Part shown: in pieces, positions 7,265 through 14,595 of the stretch
How positions within the stretch are numbered: position 1 is the first letter of the stretch
How the letters are laid out: every line of letters starts with the position of its first letter
Assembly: GCF_014857905.1 (NCBI RefSeq)
Contig: NZ_JACYXE010000018.1
Location: 1-42,936, forward strand
DNA from: Agilicoccus flavus
GTDB lineage: Bacteria; Actinomycetota; Actinomycetes; Actinomycetales; Dermatophilaceae
Length of the DNA stretch: 42,936 bases
Reading direction: 5' to 3'
Notes under the pieces: model-generated
Told to the model about the DNA's origin: nothing
Databases searched by the model: none
Seen by the model: the letters and a program-made list of their open reading frames with translations, nothing else
Program-made: the position numbers and the translations under genes

Positions 7265-7687
7265 CTACGACGCCAGCCCGATCGCGAGGCTCATCCCCGC
7301 GAACAGCACCAGTTGGTAGGCGCCGTTGATCGTCGTGAGTCGGACCGGCTTCTGCTCGAAGGCGTTGTGCTGCACGAGCGTCGTCAGGGAGAGCCCGAGC
7401 CACGCGGCGCACCCGACGGCCAGGTGGAGCCCGAGCGAGTCACGGCCGAGGACGCTCGATGCGAGGGAACACGCGCCGGCGAGCGCCACGGCCGTGGCGG
7501 CGATCGCCACGAGCAGCACCGCGAGCGGTCGTCTGCCCGCCCTCGCCGAGTCCTCCGGGGTGACCCCGGTCAGCCCGCGCCAGACGCCGCGCCCGACGAC
7601 GCCCCAGTCGCTGTACCAGACCCACGCGATCGCCAGCCCGGTCGCCGTGGCCGCCACCACGGCCGGTGCGCTGATGCCCAACTCCAT
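7265..7687 (-). CDS. DUF1761-like small membrane protein
   Basis: A 140-residue protein with four hydrophobic segments (about 5-25, 52-72, 78-98 and 118-138). The first helix ends in WVWYSDWGVVGRGVWRGLTG, which is the hallmark pattern of DUF1761 proteins (a tryptophan/tyrosine-rich loop after helix 1). Function is unknown for the family. I start at ATG 7687, with AGGTGAT about five bases upstream; the longer frame to 7750 would run through the operator. It diverges from an HxlR regulator over a perfect palindrome at 7717-7733, so regulation by that protein is inferred. Confidence 0.72.
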   Translation of the reverse strand: MELGISAPAVVAATATGLAIAWVWYSDWGVVGRGVWRGLTGVTPEDSARAGRRPLAVLLVAIAATAVALAGACSLASSVLGRDSLGLHLAVGCAAWLGLSLTTLVQHNAFEQKPVRLTTINGAYQLVLFAGMSLAIGLAS

Positions 7688-7716
7688 GCGGATCACCTCT
7701 GCTCGGTCGTCCTGCC

Positions 7717-7733
7717 AGTTGATAAGATCAACT
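7717..7733. promoter_or_regulatory. Perfect palindrome AGTTGAT-AAG-ATCAACT, operator of the divergent pair
   Basis: Seven-base arms match exactly around AAG. It abuts the HxlR-type start codon at 7734. On the plus strand it contains TAAGAT (7723-7728), a -10 that would start the mRNA at about the A of the ATG, that is, a leaderless message. On the minus strand it overlaps TCTTAT, the -10 of a good promoter whose -35, TTGACG, lies 17 bp away (hexamers at 7722-7727 and 7745-7750 in plus coordinates). One bound dimer would block both promoters. Confidence 0.6.
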
Positions 7734-8396
7734 ATGGTGGATAACGTCAAGCGATCGACCGGATATCGCTCCTACGGGCAGTTCTGCGCCCTCGCCCGCG
7801 CGCTGGACGTGGTCGGCGAGCGCTGGAATCTCCTCATCGTGCGCGAGCTGCTGCCCGGGCCGCTGCGCTATACGGAGCTCAAGTCCTCCCTCGCCGGGGT
7901 CGCGACCAACCTCCTGGCGGAGCGGCTGCGGACGCTCGAGGCGAACGGGATCGTCGAGCGGCGCCTCCAGGACTCCGGCGTCGCCTACGCACTCACGGCC
8001 TGGGGCGCCCAGCTGCGCGAGCCGATGGAGGCGCTCGGCCGGTGGGGTGCGCCGCTGTTGGCGACCGGTCGCGGCGACGACGCGTTCCGGCCGCGCTGGT
8101 TGACCCTCGCCCTCCCGGCGTTGCTGCACGGCGTCACCGCGACGCCGGCGGTCGAGCTGGGGATCGAGACGGACGGCCTGCTCATGGTCCTGCGCGTGGA
8201 CTCCGACGGGCCCAGCGTGTCCGTCCCGGCCGGCGGCCGGCCGCAGAGCGTGCTCACGGCTGCGCCGGACGTCGTCGTGGGGCTGGCGGCGGGTGGGCTG
8301 ACGATCGACGAGGCGCTCACCAGGGCAAAACTGGAGGGAGACGGGCGCGTCCTTCGCGCGGTGTTCCCCGCCGCCGCGCGCGACCGGCCGATCTGA
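7734..8396 (+). CDS. HxlR-family regulator with C-terminal SCP2-like domain
   Basis: A 220-residue regulator. Residues 10-105 are an HxlR winged helix (FCALARALDVVGERWNLLIVRELLPGPLRYTELKSSL... then a wing with GIVERR). Residues 110-215 form a second domain resembling the sterol-carrier-protein-like sensor found in longer HxlR proteins, which may bind a lipid or other hydrophobic ligand. The N-terminal cysteine used for redox sensing in short HxlR proteins is not at the usual place, though Cys18 of GQFCALAR is near. Start ATG 7734 lies immediately after the palindrome. It probably represses itself and the divergent membrane protein gene. Confidence 0.85.
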   Translation: MVDNVKRSTGYRSYGQFCALARALDVVGERWNLLIVRELLPGPLRYTELKSSLAGVATNLLAERLRTLEANGIVERRLQDSGVAYALTAWGAQLREPMEALGRWGAPLLATGRGDDAFRPRWLTLALPALLHGVTATPAVELGIETDGLLMVLRVDSDGPSVSVPAGGRPQSVLTAAPDVVVGLAAGGLTIDEALTRAKLEGDGRVLRAVFPAAARDRPI

Positions 8397-8408
8397 GCGC
8401 CTGCCGCC

Positions 8409-8423
8409 CAGCCCATCGGGCTG
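8409..8423 (+). terminator. Weak hairpin after the HxlR gene
   Basis: CAGCCC and GGGCTG pair around ATC, 12 bases after the stop at 8396. There is no T tract, as is common in GC-rich actinomycetes. Six base pairs only, so support is modest. Confidence 0.3.
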
Positions 8424-8434
8424 TCCCGATACGG

Positions 8435-8650
8435 TCACTCGTCGGTGAAGCGCTTCCGGTAGGAACGTCGGGTCGTCCGTCCGTGATCGTCCTGCCTGAG
8501 CCGAGGTGGCCCTCTGTGACCTCGACGGCGAGGTAGTCCATCCGCTGTCGCGATCTCGGAGAGCCAGTCTTCCTTCGGTCCGAGGCGAAGCAGATCAGCG
8601 AACGTGTAGCGCCGATATCCGGAGGCGTCGCGCTCCCGCTCGGGGACTGC
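8435..8650 (-). pseudogene. Possible fragment of a MerR-family regulator
   Basis: Reading the minus strand from about 8650 gives AVPERERDASGYRRYTF followed by ADLLRL, which matches the recognition-helix and wing region of MerR regulators (typically PxRxxSGYRRYxxxDLxRL). The frame then continues without family similarity to a TGA at 8435-8437. There is no start codon and the usual N-terminal helix is absent, because the LysR gene ends immediately upstream. I read this as a relic of a regulator replaced by the LysR-nitronate monooxygenase unit. The match is short, so confidence is low. Confidence 0.28.
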
Positions 8651-8657
8651 TCCACGC

Positions 8658-9536
8658 TCAGGCGGCGGGGCCGCGTCCGGTCGGGGTGTGCGGCGGGTCC
8701 TGCGCGAGGGCGGCGTCGACGAAGCGGCGGGTCAGGGCCCCGGCCCGGTGGGGGAGCCAGGCCAGGTGCAACGGCACCGGGGGAGCGTCGGTGAGGGACA
8801 CGAAGACGACTCCGGCGTGAGCGTGCGTCGCGGTGGCGGACCGGGGCGTCGTGCCCACGCCCCGGTCCGCGGCGACGAGGGTGAGCCACTCGTCGTAGGT
8901 GTCGCACTCGACGACGCGCCGAGGGCGATGGTCGACGGGCCACAGGTCGGGTCGGGTGTTGCCGCTCGCGATGTTGACGACGACGGGGAAGTCGGCGAGC
9001 TCGGTCCAGGCGATCCGGTCGCGCTCGGCGAGCGGCGAGCGGCGGCTGACCGCTGCCACCCGGGGTTCGTCGAACAGCGTCACGGTCGTGACGTCGCTGC
9101 CCTCGAGGCGGTGGCGGGTGACGGCGACGTCGATCTCGCCGCGGCGCAGGGCGCTCGCCAGGTCGTCGCGGCGCAGGAGCCGGGCGGTGGCGCCGGTGGT
9201 CTCCTCGAACGCCGCGACGGCGCCACCCGCCCACGGATCCGGCAGGGCCCAGGCGAACCCGATGCGCAGGTCGCGCTCGCCGCGCGCCTCCGCCGTCGCC
9301 ACGTCGAGGTCGCGCAACAGGACCTCGATCCGGGGCAGGAACGCGCGCCCGGCCTCCGTGAGCTCGACCGAGCGGGTCGTGCGGTCGAGGAGCCGGACCT
9401 CGAGGATGCGCTCGAGCTGCTGGATCGTACGAGTCAGGGCGGGTTGGGTGACGAGCAGCTGTCGACCGGCCGCCGTGAACGACCGGGTGCCCGCGACGGC
9501 GGCGAACGCCCGCAGGTGCCGCAACTCCACGTCCAT
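8658..9536 (-). CDS. LysR-family transcriptional regulator
   Basis: A 292-residue LysR regulator. The N-terminal winged helix is canonical (ELRHLRAFAAVAGTRSFTAAGRQLLVTQPALTRTIQQLE, about residues 4-42), followed by an effector-binding domain of the periplasmic-binding fold. Start ATG 9536 gives the standard N-terminus MDVELRHL. It diverges from a nitronate monooxygenase gene, and LysR proteins usually control the divergent neighbour. The start region is part of a 36-of-46 bp tandem duplication (9524-9605), so a second start-like ATG with the codons for MDVE exists upstream in another frame. The effector is unknown; a nitroalkane or related oxidant is a guess from context. Confidence 0.9.
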   Translation of the reverse strand: MDVELRHLRAFAAVAGTRSFTAAGRQLLVTQPALTRTIQQLERILEVRLLDRTTRSVELTEAGRAFLPRIEVLLRDLDVATAEARGERDLRIGFAWALPDPWAGGAVAAFEETTGATARLLRRDDLASALRRGEIDVAVTRHRLEGSDVTTVTLFDEPRVAAVSRRSPLAERDRIAWTELADFPVVVNIASGNTRPDLWPVDHRPRRVVECDTYDEWLTLVAADRGVGTTPRSATATHAHAGVVFVSLTDAPPVPLHLAWLPHRAGALTRRFVDAALAQDPPHTPTGRGPAA

Positions 9537-9605
9537 GACCGCCGAGCATAGATCGGGCGCCGGTGTCGCACTCCACATCCATGCCCGTCGGGCATAGATC
9601 GGGCG
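9524..9605. repeat. Imperfect tandem duplication spanning the lysR start
   Basis: Bases 9524-9559 and 9570-9605 are 36 bp copies that differ at four positions, with a 46 bp period. Each contains the lysR ATG with its first codons (read on the minus strand) and ends in CATAGATCGGGCG. In the outer copy the sequence has drifted to a perfect palindrome. The duplication adds a second operator-like site about 47 bp from the first. Confidence 0.7.
9581..9595. promoter_or_regulatory. LysR box ATGCCCG-T-CGGGCAT
   Basis: A perfect 15 bp palindrome that contains T-N11-A (T at 9582, A at 9594), the usual core of LysR binding sites. The duplicated inner copy at 9534-9548 is a degenerate version. It lies between lysR and the divergent nitronate monooxygenase promoter (TACCGT at 9639-9644), the normal place for a LysR activator site. 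Confidence 0.5.
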
Positions 9606-9728
9606 TGAGCGGCACTTCCCGTCCCGCGCGAGGCTGCCTACCGTGAGACTCGGCGGCGGGCCGCCGGCCCCTCGCGCGCGCACGCCCCGTCGTCCCGGCC
9701 CCGCCCGCCCGAGAAGGAAGTGCCCGAC

Positions 9729-10751
9729 ATGACTGCTCCGCTGCTGGACTCCCGGCTGCCGCTCGTGGCCGCACCGATGGCGGGAGGCCCGTCGACGGTC
9801 GCCCTGGCCCGCGCGGTCGCCTCCGCGGGCGCGTTCCCGTTCCTCGCGGGCGGGTACAAGACGCCCGACGCGCTGGCCGCGGAGATCGAGGAGGTCCGAG
9901 CCCTCGGCGTCGCCTTCGGCGTCAACCTGTTCGTGCCGTCCGACGACCCGGTGGACGAGGCCGCGTTCGCGGCGTACGCCGAGGAGTTGCGGGAGGAGGC
10001 CGAGGCCTACGGGCTCGAGGTCGACCCCGCGCACGTCGTCGACGACGATCGATGGGCCGAGAAGCTCGCGCTGCTCGTCGAGCACCCGGTGCCGGTGGTG
10101 TCGCTGACCTTCGGGCTGCCCGACCCGACCGACATCGCCGCCCTGCGCAGCGCCGGGAGCACGGTGCTCGCCGTCGTGACCACGGCGCAGGAGGCGCGGC
10201 TCGCCCGCGACGCCGGGGTGGACGGGCTCGTCGTGCAGGGCCCGGACGCCGGCGGGCACAGCGCGACGTTCGACCCCACGCGCACCCCCGAACCCGTCGA
10301 CACGGCGTCCCTCGTCCGGGAGATCCGCGCGGCCGTCGACCTGCCCGTCGTCGCCACGGGCGGGGTCGACGGCCCCGACGCGGTGCGTCGGCTGCTCGAC
10401 GCGGGCGCACAGGCCGTCGCGGTCGGGACGCTCCTGCTGCGCACCGACGAGGCCGGCACCTCGCCCGCCCACCGGCGGGCCCTGGGAGACCCGGCGTTCT
10501 CCGAGACCGTCCTGACCCGCGCCTTCACCGGCCGGCCGGCCCGCGCGCTGCGCAACGGGTTCGTCGACCGCCACCACGAGACGGGACTGAACGCCTACCC
10601 GGCCGTGCACCACCTGACCCGGGCGCTGCGGCAGGCGGCCGGCGCGGCCGACGACACCGACCGCCTCCACCTGTGGGCCGGCACCGGATGGCGCCGCGCC
10701 GCGACCGGGCCCGCCGCCGACGTCATCGCCCACCTCGCCGAAAGGCTCTGA
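9729..10751 (+). CDS. Nitronate monooxygenase (2-nitropropane dioxygenase family)
   Basis: A 340-residue FMN enzyme that oxidises alkyl nitronates to carbonyl compounds and nitrite. Seen: an N-terminal PLVAAPMAGG strand of the TIM barrel, the family motif GPDAGGHSA at residues 171-179 with the conserved His177, and the phosphate-binding ATGGVDGPDAV...GAQAVAVGT segment near 205-235. Start ATG 9729 has GAAGGAAG nine bases upstream; the GTG at 9720 lies directly on that site. A TACCGT -10 at 9639-9644 implies a leader of about 78 bases. It diverges from LysR, which probably activates it in response to nitro compounds. Likely a detoxification enzyme for propionate-3-nitronate or similar. Confidence 0.9.
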   Translation: MTAPLLDSRLPLVAAPMAGGPSTVALARAVASAGAFPFLAGGYKTPDALAAEIEEVRALGVAFGVNLFVPSDDPVDEAAFAAYAEELREEAEAYGLEVDPAHVVDDDRWAEKLALLVEHPVPVVSLTFGLPDPTDIAALRSAGSTVLAVVTTAQEARLARDAGVDGLVVQGPDAGGHSATFDPTRTPEPVDTASLVREIRAAVDLPVVATGGVDGPDAVRRLLDAGAQAVAVGTLLLRTDEAGTSPAHRRALGDPAFSETVLTRAFTGRPARALRNGFVDRHHETGLNAYPAVHHLTRALRQAAGAADDTDRLHLWAGTGWRRAATGPAADVIAHLAERL

Positions 10752-10775
10752 GGCGGATCCGCCGTCGGATCCGAC
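10752..10775. repeat. Two abutting 12 bp palindromes
   Basis: GGCGGATCCGCC (10752-10763) and GTCGGATCCGAC (10764-10775) are each perfectly self-complementary and share the core CGGATCCG. They begin at the base after the stop codon, in the gap between convergent genes. They lack loops, so they do not look like a normal terminator. Confidence 0.5.
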
Positions 10776-10843
10776 CCGGTGCTCGGGTCACGACCCTCGC
10801 CGACCCCTCCGGGAGAACCGTCAGCGGCCCCCCGGCAGCACCC

Positions 10844-11989
10844 TCAGAGCTGGAAGGAGTCCCGGTGCAGCAACCACCGCTCGGCCTGCTCGACGCACGG
10901 GGTGAACCCGATCCCGGGGCCGTCCGGGAGCGTGAACCGGCCCCGGTCCACGCGGGGGAGCGCGGTGATGAGCGCCTCGCGGAGGGGGTTGTCCATCACG
11001 TCGTGCTCGAGCATCCCCGGTCCGCCGACGGCGGCGAGCACCTGCGCGGACGCGACGAGTCCGACGGCGCTGCCGAGCCAGTGCGGGCAGTACGAGAGTC
11101 CCTGCGCCACCGCCTCGCGCGCCACCGTGGCGCACCCGGTCACGCCGCCCCACTTGAGCAGGTCCGGTTGGACCACCTGGTGGCTGCCGCGGGCGATGAG
11201 GTCGCGGAACGCGTCGAATCCCGCGAGGTTCTCGCCGCCCGCCAACGGGGCGTCCGACAGCTCGGCCAGCTCGGCCCAGTCCTGCGGCGGGCTGTCGGCG
11301 GCGAGGGGTTCCTCGATCCAGCCGACACCGCGGTCCGACAGCGCCGCCGCGGCCTCGCGCGCCTGGGGGAGGTCCCACCCCTGGTTGGCGTCGACCATGA
11401 GCCGTTCCCCGTCGCGCAGCCCGGCCGTGACGGCGTCCACGGCCGCGAGGTCCTGGGCCGGCCCGAACGCGACCTTCACCTTGAACGCGGTGAATCCCGC
11501 CTCCCGGGCGCGGTCGACGGTCGCCACCGCCGTGTCGGGATTCAGCCCGCTCGCGTACGCCGGCACCGCATCCGTGGTGCAGCCCGGATCCAGCAGGGCT
11601 CTCAGCGGCAGGCCGCGGCGCCGGGCGGCGAGGTCCCACAGCGCGAGGTCGAGGCCGGCGAGGCAGGCCGCGATCGGCCCGGTCTCCCCGGTCTGCAGCA
11701 CCCAGCGGTGGGTGCGGCGGGTCAGGGTCGCCCACACCTCGTCGGGGCGGTCGCACGGCAGGCCCAGGGCGGTCGGCGCGACGACGCTCTCGATGAGCCG
11801 CCGCTTGTTGTCGGCGGAGTAGGGCGGGAAGTGGCACCAGACCTCACCCCACCCCTGCGCGCCGTCCGAGTCCTCGACGCGCAGGAGCAGCACGGAGCGC
11901 CACGGGATGGACCCGAACGACGTCTTCACCGGCTCGTCCACGTCGGCGCGCAGGAGGAAGGTCTCGATCCGGGCGAGGTGGGCCGTCAT
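10844..11989 (-). CDS. Enolase-superfamily enzyme (mandelate racemase/muconate lactonizing type)
   Basis: A 381-residue enzyme with an N-terminal capping domain and a (beta/alpha)7-beta barrel. Seen: Lys170-x-Lys172 (FKVKVAF) as catalytic base, metal ligands Asp200 (MVDANQGWD), Glu226/227 (WIEEPL) and Glu253 (GGENL), then Asp276/Lys279 (QPDLLKWGG) and His303 (CPHWLGS). All ligands are present, so it should be active. The KxK and late histidine fit the mandelate racemase group: abstraction of a proton alpha to a carboxylate, leading to racemisation or sugar-acid dehydration. The substrate is not determined. Start ATG 11989; the ORF extends further but not with family sequence. It diverges from a hypothetical EthD-like gene, and a fragment of a paralogue lies at 15932-15983. 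Confidence 0.87.
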   Translation of the reverse strand: MTAHLARIETFLLRADVDEPVKTSFGSIPWRSVLLLRVEDSDGAQGWGEVWCHFPPYSADNKRRLIESVVAPTALGLPCDRPDEVWATLTRRTHRWVLQTGETGPIAACLAGLDLALWDLAARRRGLPLRALLDPGCTTDAVPAYASGLNPDTAVATVDRAREAGFTAFKVKVAFGPAQDLAAVDAVTAGLRDGERLMVDANQGWDLPQAREAAAALSDRGVGWIEEPLAADSPPQDWAELAELSDAPLAGGENLAGFDAFRDLIARGSHQVVQPDLLKWGGVTGCATVAREAVAQGLSYCPHWLGSAVGLVASAQVLAAVGGPGMLEHDVMDNPLREALITALPRVDRGRFTLPDGPGIGFTPCVEQAERWLLHRDSFQL

Positions 11990-12227
11990 GGACGCGGCAC
12001 CCTTCTGTCTGGCCGACGCTGTTCGGCCGGGCGGGGTCGGGAAGCGTTCGACGCCCGTGTCGGCCCGGTCTGCCCCGGACCTCGGCGTCGCCCCCAGTGT
12101 CGCCCCCACGCCGCGACGACGGCTCCCGTGCCGTCGACCCTTTTCCGAGAAGATCGATGATCCGATGACTCCGACCCCGATGGTCCGCCCCACAGCACGG
12201 CCCGAGATCGTGCCCGAGGAGACGCCG

Positions 12228-12824
12228 ATGCTGCCCTCTCACTTCGACGACGACACGTGGCTCGTCGAGCTCCCGGGGCTGCGCTGGGACGAGGCGGACG
12301 CGCGGCGGGCCCGGCACCGCACGCCCGACCTGGGCCTGGACGTCCTGACCGCGGTCGACGAGGACGAGACGTGGATCTACGCCACCGCGCCGCCCCCGAC
12401 GTGGAAGGAGATCGGCGGCGCGGCGGGGCTGCTCACGAGGCGCCTCGACATCGACCGTGACGCGCTGCCCGGCTTCCGGCACCGCCGGCTCCAGGTCCTG
12501 CTGACCGTGGGCGACCTCGACGACGGCGCGCGGCAGAGCTGGCACTACACCTCCCAGACCGACATCCCGGCGGCGGTCGAGGACGAGTTCAACCGGTGGT
12601 TCGACGAGGAACACCTGCCCCAGCTCGCCGCGGTCGAGGGCACGGTGAGCGCCGCGCGCTACCGGACGGACGGGGCGCCCCGCTACCTCGCCGCCTACGA
12701 CCTCACGGAACGGGAGGTCCAGGGCGGCCCCGCCTGGCGTGCCGCGATCACGACCCCGTGGCGCGATCGGATCCACCACGAGTTCGTCGCTCCTCGCCGA
12801 CTCATGCTCAGCAGGCTGCCGTAG
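12228..12824 (+). CDS. Hypothetical protein, possible dimeric alpha/beta barrel (EthD-like)
   Basis: A 198-residue cytosolic protein. The C-terminal half contains EFNRWFDEEHLPQLAAVEGTVSAARY and PRYLAAYDL, a spacing like EthD/Dabb proteins in which a conserved NxWYDxxHlP helix is followed by a strand ending in a tyrosine. The N-terminal half (WLVELPGLRWDEADARR) may be a degenerate copy of the same fold. Start ATG 12228 is preceded by the strong site GAGGAGAC at 12215-12222; ATGs at 12165 and 12180 are in frame but lack ribosome sites. It diverges from the enolase-superfamily gene and may act in the same catabolic route, for example as a small isomerase or chaperone-like subunit. This assignment is tentative. 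Confidence 0.6.
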   Translation: MLPSHFDDDTWLVELPGLRWDEADARRARHRTPDLGLDVLTAVDEDETWIYATAPPPTWKEIGGAAGLLTRRLDIDRDALPGFRHRRLQVLLTVGDLDDGARQSWHYTSQTDIPAAVEDEFNRWFDEEHLPQLAAVEGTVSAARYRTDGAPRYLAAYDLTEREVQGGPAWRAAITTPWRDRIHHEFVAPRRLMLSRLP

Positions 12825-12826
12825 GT

Positions 12827-12844
12827 GCCCCGCCCGAGCGGGGC
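12827..12844. terminator. Bidirectional hairpin terminator
   Basis: GCCCCGC and GCGGGGC pair perfectly around CCGA. It starts three bases after the stop of the plus-strand gene and lies 20 bp beyond the stop of the minus-strand symporter, so it can serve both convergent genes. Confidence 0.6.
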
Positions 12845-12863
12845 GTGACCGGGAGGGGACGGC

Positions 12864-14525
12864 TCACGCGGTGGCGAGGCTGCTGATGTCGCGGTCGACC
12901 GACGCGCGCTCGACCTCGATCCGATCGATGAGTCCCTCGGCCCGCTCGATCGACCCGAGCAGGGCCAGGATGGCACCCTTCTCCGTGACCGGCACGTTCC
13001 CGGAGTCGATGACCCGCCACCGGATCTCTTCGAACTCGGACCGGCTCAGGTGGCCGGGTGGGAGCCGGCGCTGCGCCGTCTCGGGGAACAGGAGGCGGTC
13101 CATGGCGTGATCGACGCGGGTCAGCGCCTCCTCGATGAGCTCCCGGCCGGGGGCGCTGAAGTTCTCGCGCTTCACCCGGCGCGCGATCTGGTGCAGCGTC
13201 TCGGTGAGCGAACCGGTGAAGTCGACCTCCTCGATGATGCTGGCGACGAGGTCCATCTGTTCACGGGACAGGTCTTCGTGGAAGAGGTGCGCGGAATAGG
13301 TGCGGATCTTCCGGGAGAGGCTGTCCGCCGCCTGGAAGTGCTCCTCAGGTTCCTTGGGGGCGTGAGGCTTGTCGCGGGCCATGTCGAGGAAGACGGCGCC
13401 CGCGCGCAGCACGCGCATCGTCTCGGCCTGCATGGCGGGAACGGCCCTCGAGAAGTCGTCGAGCACCTGCCGGTCGAGGAACTTCGGCTGTGAGTAGTCC
13501 TCCGCGTCCTCGTCGTCGGTGCGGCCGACCTTGGAGAGCACCCGCTCGAAGGTGTCGACGAACGGGAAGAGGATCAGGACGTTGAACACGTTGAAGAAGA
13601 TCGAGAACAGACACACCGCGACCGGGACGAGCGGGTACGTCTCCTTTCCGTCGACGACCACGGGTGTCCCGGGGTCGCCGCCGAAGAACCCCATGACCCA
13701 GGTGAGCACCTGGATCGCGGGGAAGAAGAGGGCCAGGACGACGCACACGCCGATGAGGTTGAACGTGATGTGTGCGTAGGCCGTGCGCTTGGCGTTCTTG
13801 CTGAGGTTGAGCGAGGCGATCCAGGAGGTGATCGTCGTGCCGAGGTCGGCCCCGATGGCGAACGCGATCGCGGTCTGCCACTCGAGGACACCGGACGCGC
13901 CGAGGCCCATGACGATGCCGATCGTGGCCGACGACGAGTGGATCATCGCGGTGACGAGGGCGGCGATCAGCGCGCACGACACGACGCCGATGAAGGTGGA
14001 CGAGTCGAGCCCCGACAGGATCGACATGACCTCCGGCATGCTGCGCAGCGGCTTGAGGCCACCGGTCATGAGGTTGAGGCCGTAGAAGATGAGGGCGAAA
14101 CCCATGCACAAGAGCGCGATATTGCGGACCTTGTCCGACGTCGCGAAGCAGTAGAAGACGGCGAAGATGCCCCCGAACAGGAGCCCGAGCGGACCCAGTG
14201 GCAAGGCGATCAGGCCGTTGCCCAGAGTCGTCCCGATGTTGGCTCCCATGACGACGGCGATCGCCGAGCGAAGGGTGAGCACCCCGGCGTTGACGAGACC
14301 GACCGTCATGACGGTCATGGCCGTCGACGACTGGATGATCCCGGTGATGAGGGTGCCGGCGAGAATGCCCTTGACGGGGCTGCCGGCCATCTTGGCCAGC
14401 CATTCCCGCATCTTGTTCACGGAGAGGGCCTGAATGCCGTTGTCCATGAACTCGAGACCGAGCAGGAAGATGCCCAGGCCCCCGATGACGGGGACGAGGA
14501 TGTCCTTGAAGATGTCGACGTCCAT
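12864..14525 (-). CDS. Na+/phosphate cotransporter with C-terminal PhoU-like domain
   Basis: A 553-residue inner-membrane transporter of the Na/Pi-cotransporter II (NptA/YjbB) family. Two inverted repeat units carry the signature motifs: QSSTAM at residues 65-70 and HSSSAT at 196-201, each at the start of a reentrant segment that binds Na+ and phosphate. About nine transmembrane helices lie in residues 8-340. Residues 365-553 are hydrophilic and helical, matching a PhoU-like domain as in YjbB. It is the second gene of an operon: a PstS-like gene ends 64 bp upstream. Direction of transport (uptake, or efflux as for YjbB) cannot be told from sequence. Start ATG 14525 with AAAGG upstream. Confidence 0.92.
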   Translation of the reverse strand: MDVDIFKDILVPVIGGLGIFLLGLEFMDNGIQALSVNKMREWLAKMAGSPVKGILAGTLITGIIQSSTAMTVMTVGLVNAGVLTLRSAIAVVMGANIGTTLGNGLIALPLGPLGLLFGGIFAVFYCFATSDKVRNIALLCMGFALIFYGLNLMTGGLKPLRSMPEVMSILSGLDSSTFIGVVSCALIAALVTAMIHSSSATIGIVMGLGASGVLEWQTAIAFAIGADLGTTITSWIASLNLSKNAKRTAYAHITFNLIGVCVVLALFFPAIQVLTWVMGFFGGDPGTPVVVDGKETYPLVPVAVCLFSIFFNVFNVLILFPFVDTFERVLSKVGRTDDEDAEDYSQPKFLDRQVLDDFSRAVPAMQAETMRVLRAGAVFLDMARDKPHAPKEPEEHFQAADSLSRKIRTYSAHLFHEDLSREQMDLVASIIEEVDFTGSLTETLHQIARRVKRENFSAPGRELIEEALTRVDHAMDRLLFPETAQRRLPPGHLSRSEFEEIRWRVIDSGNVPVTEKGAILALLGSIERAEGLIDRIEVERASVDRDISSLATA

Positions 14526-14575
14526 GGGATGGATGCCTTTCGGGCCGGTCGAACGCGGGGAGGGGGAGGGGTGGC

Positions 14576-14595
14576 GGCTGACCGAGCGGTCAGCC
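14576..14595 (-). terminator. Intercistronic hairpin over the pstS-like stop codon
   Basis: GGCTGACC and GGTCAGCC pair perfectly around GAGC. The stem includes the TGA that ends the PstS-like gene (14590-14592), and lies 50 bp before the symporter start. A translating ribosome would melt it, so it could act as an attenuator, a partial terminator or an mRNA 3' end that sets the ratio of the two proteins. Confidence 0.45.
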
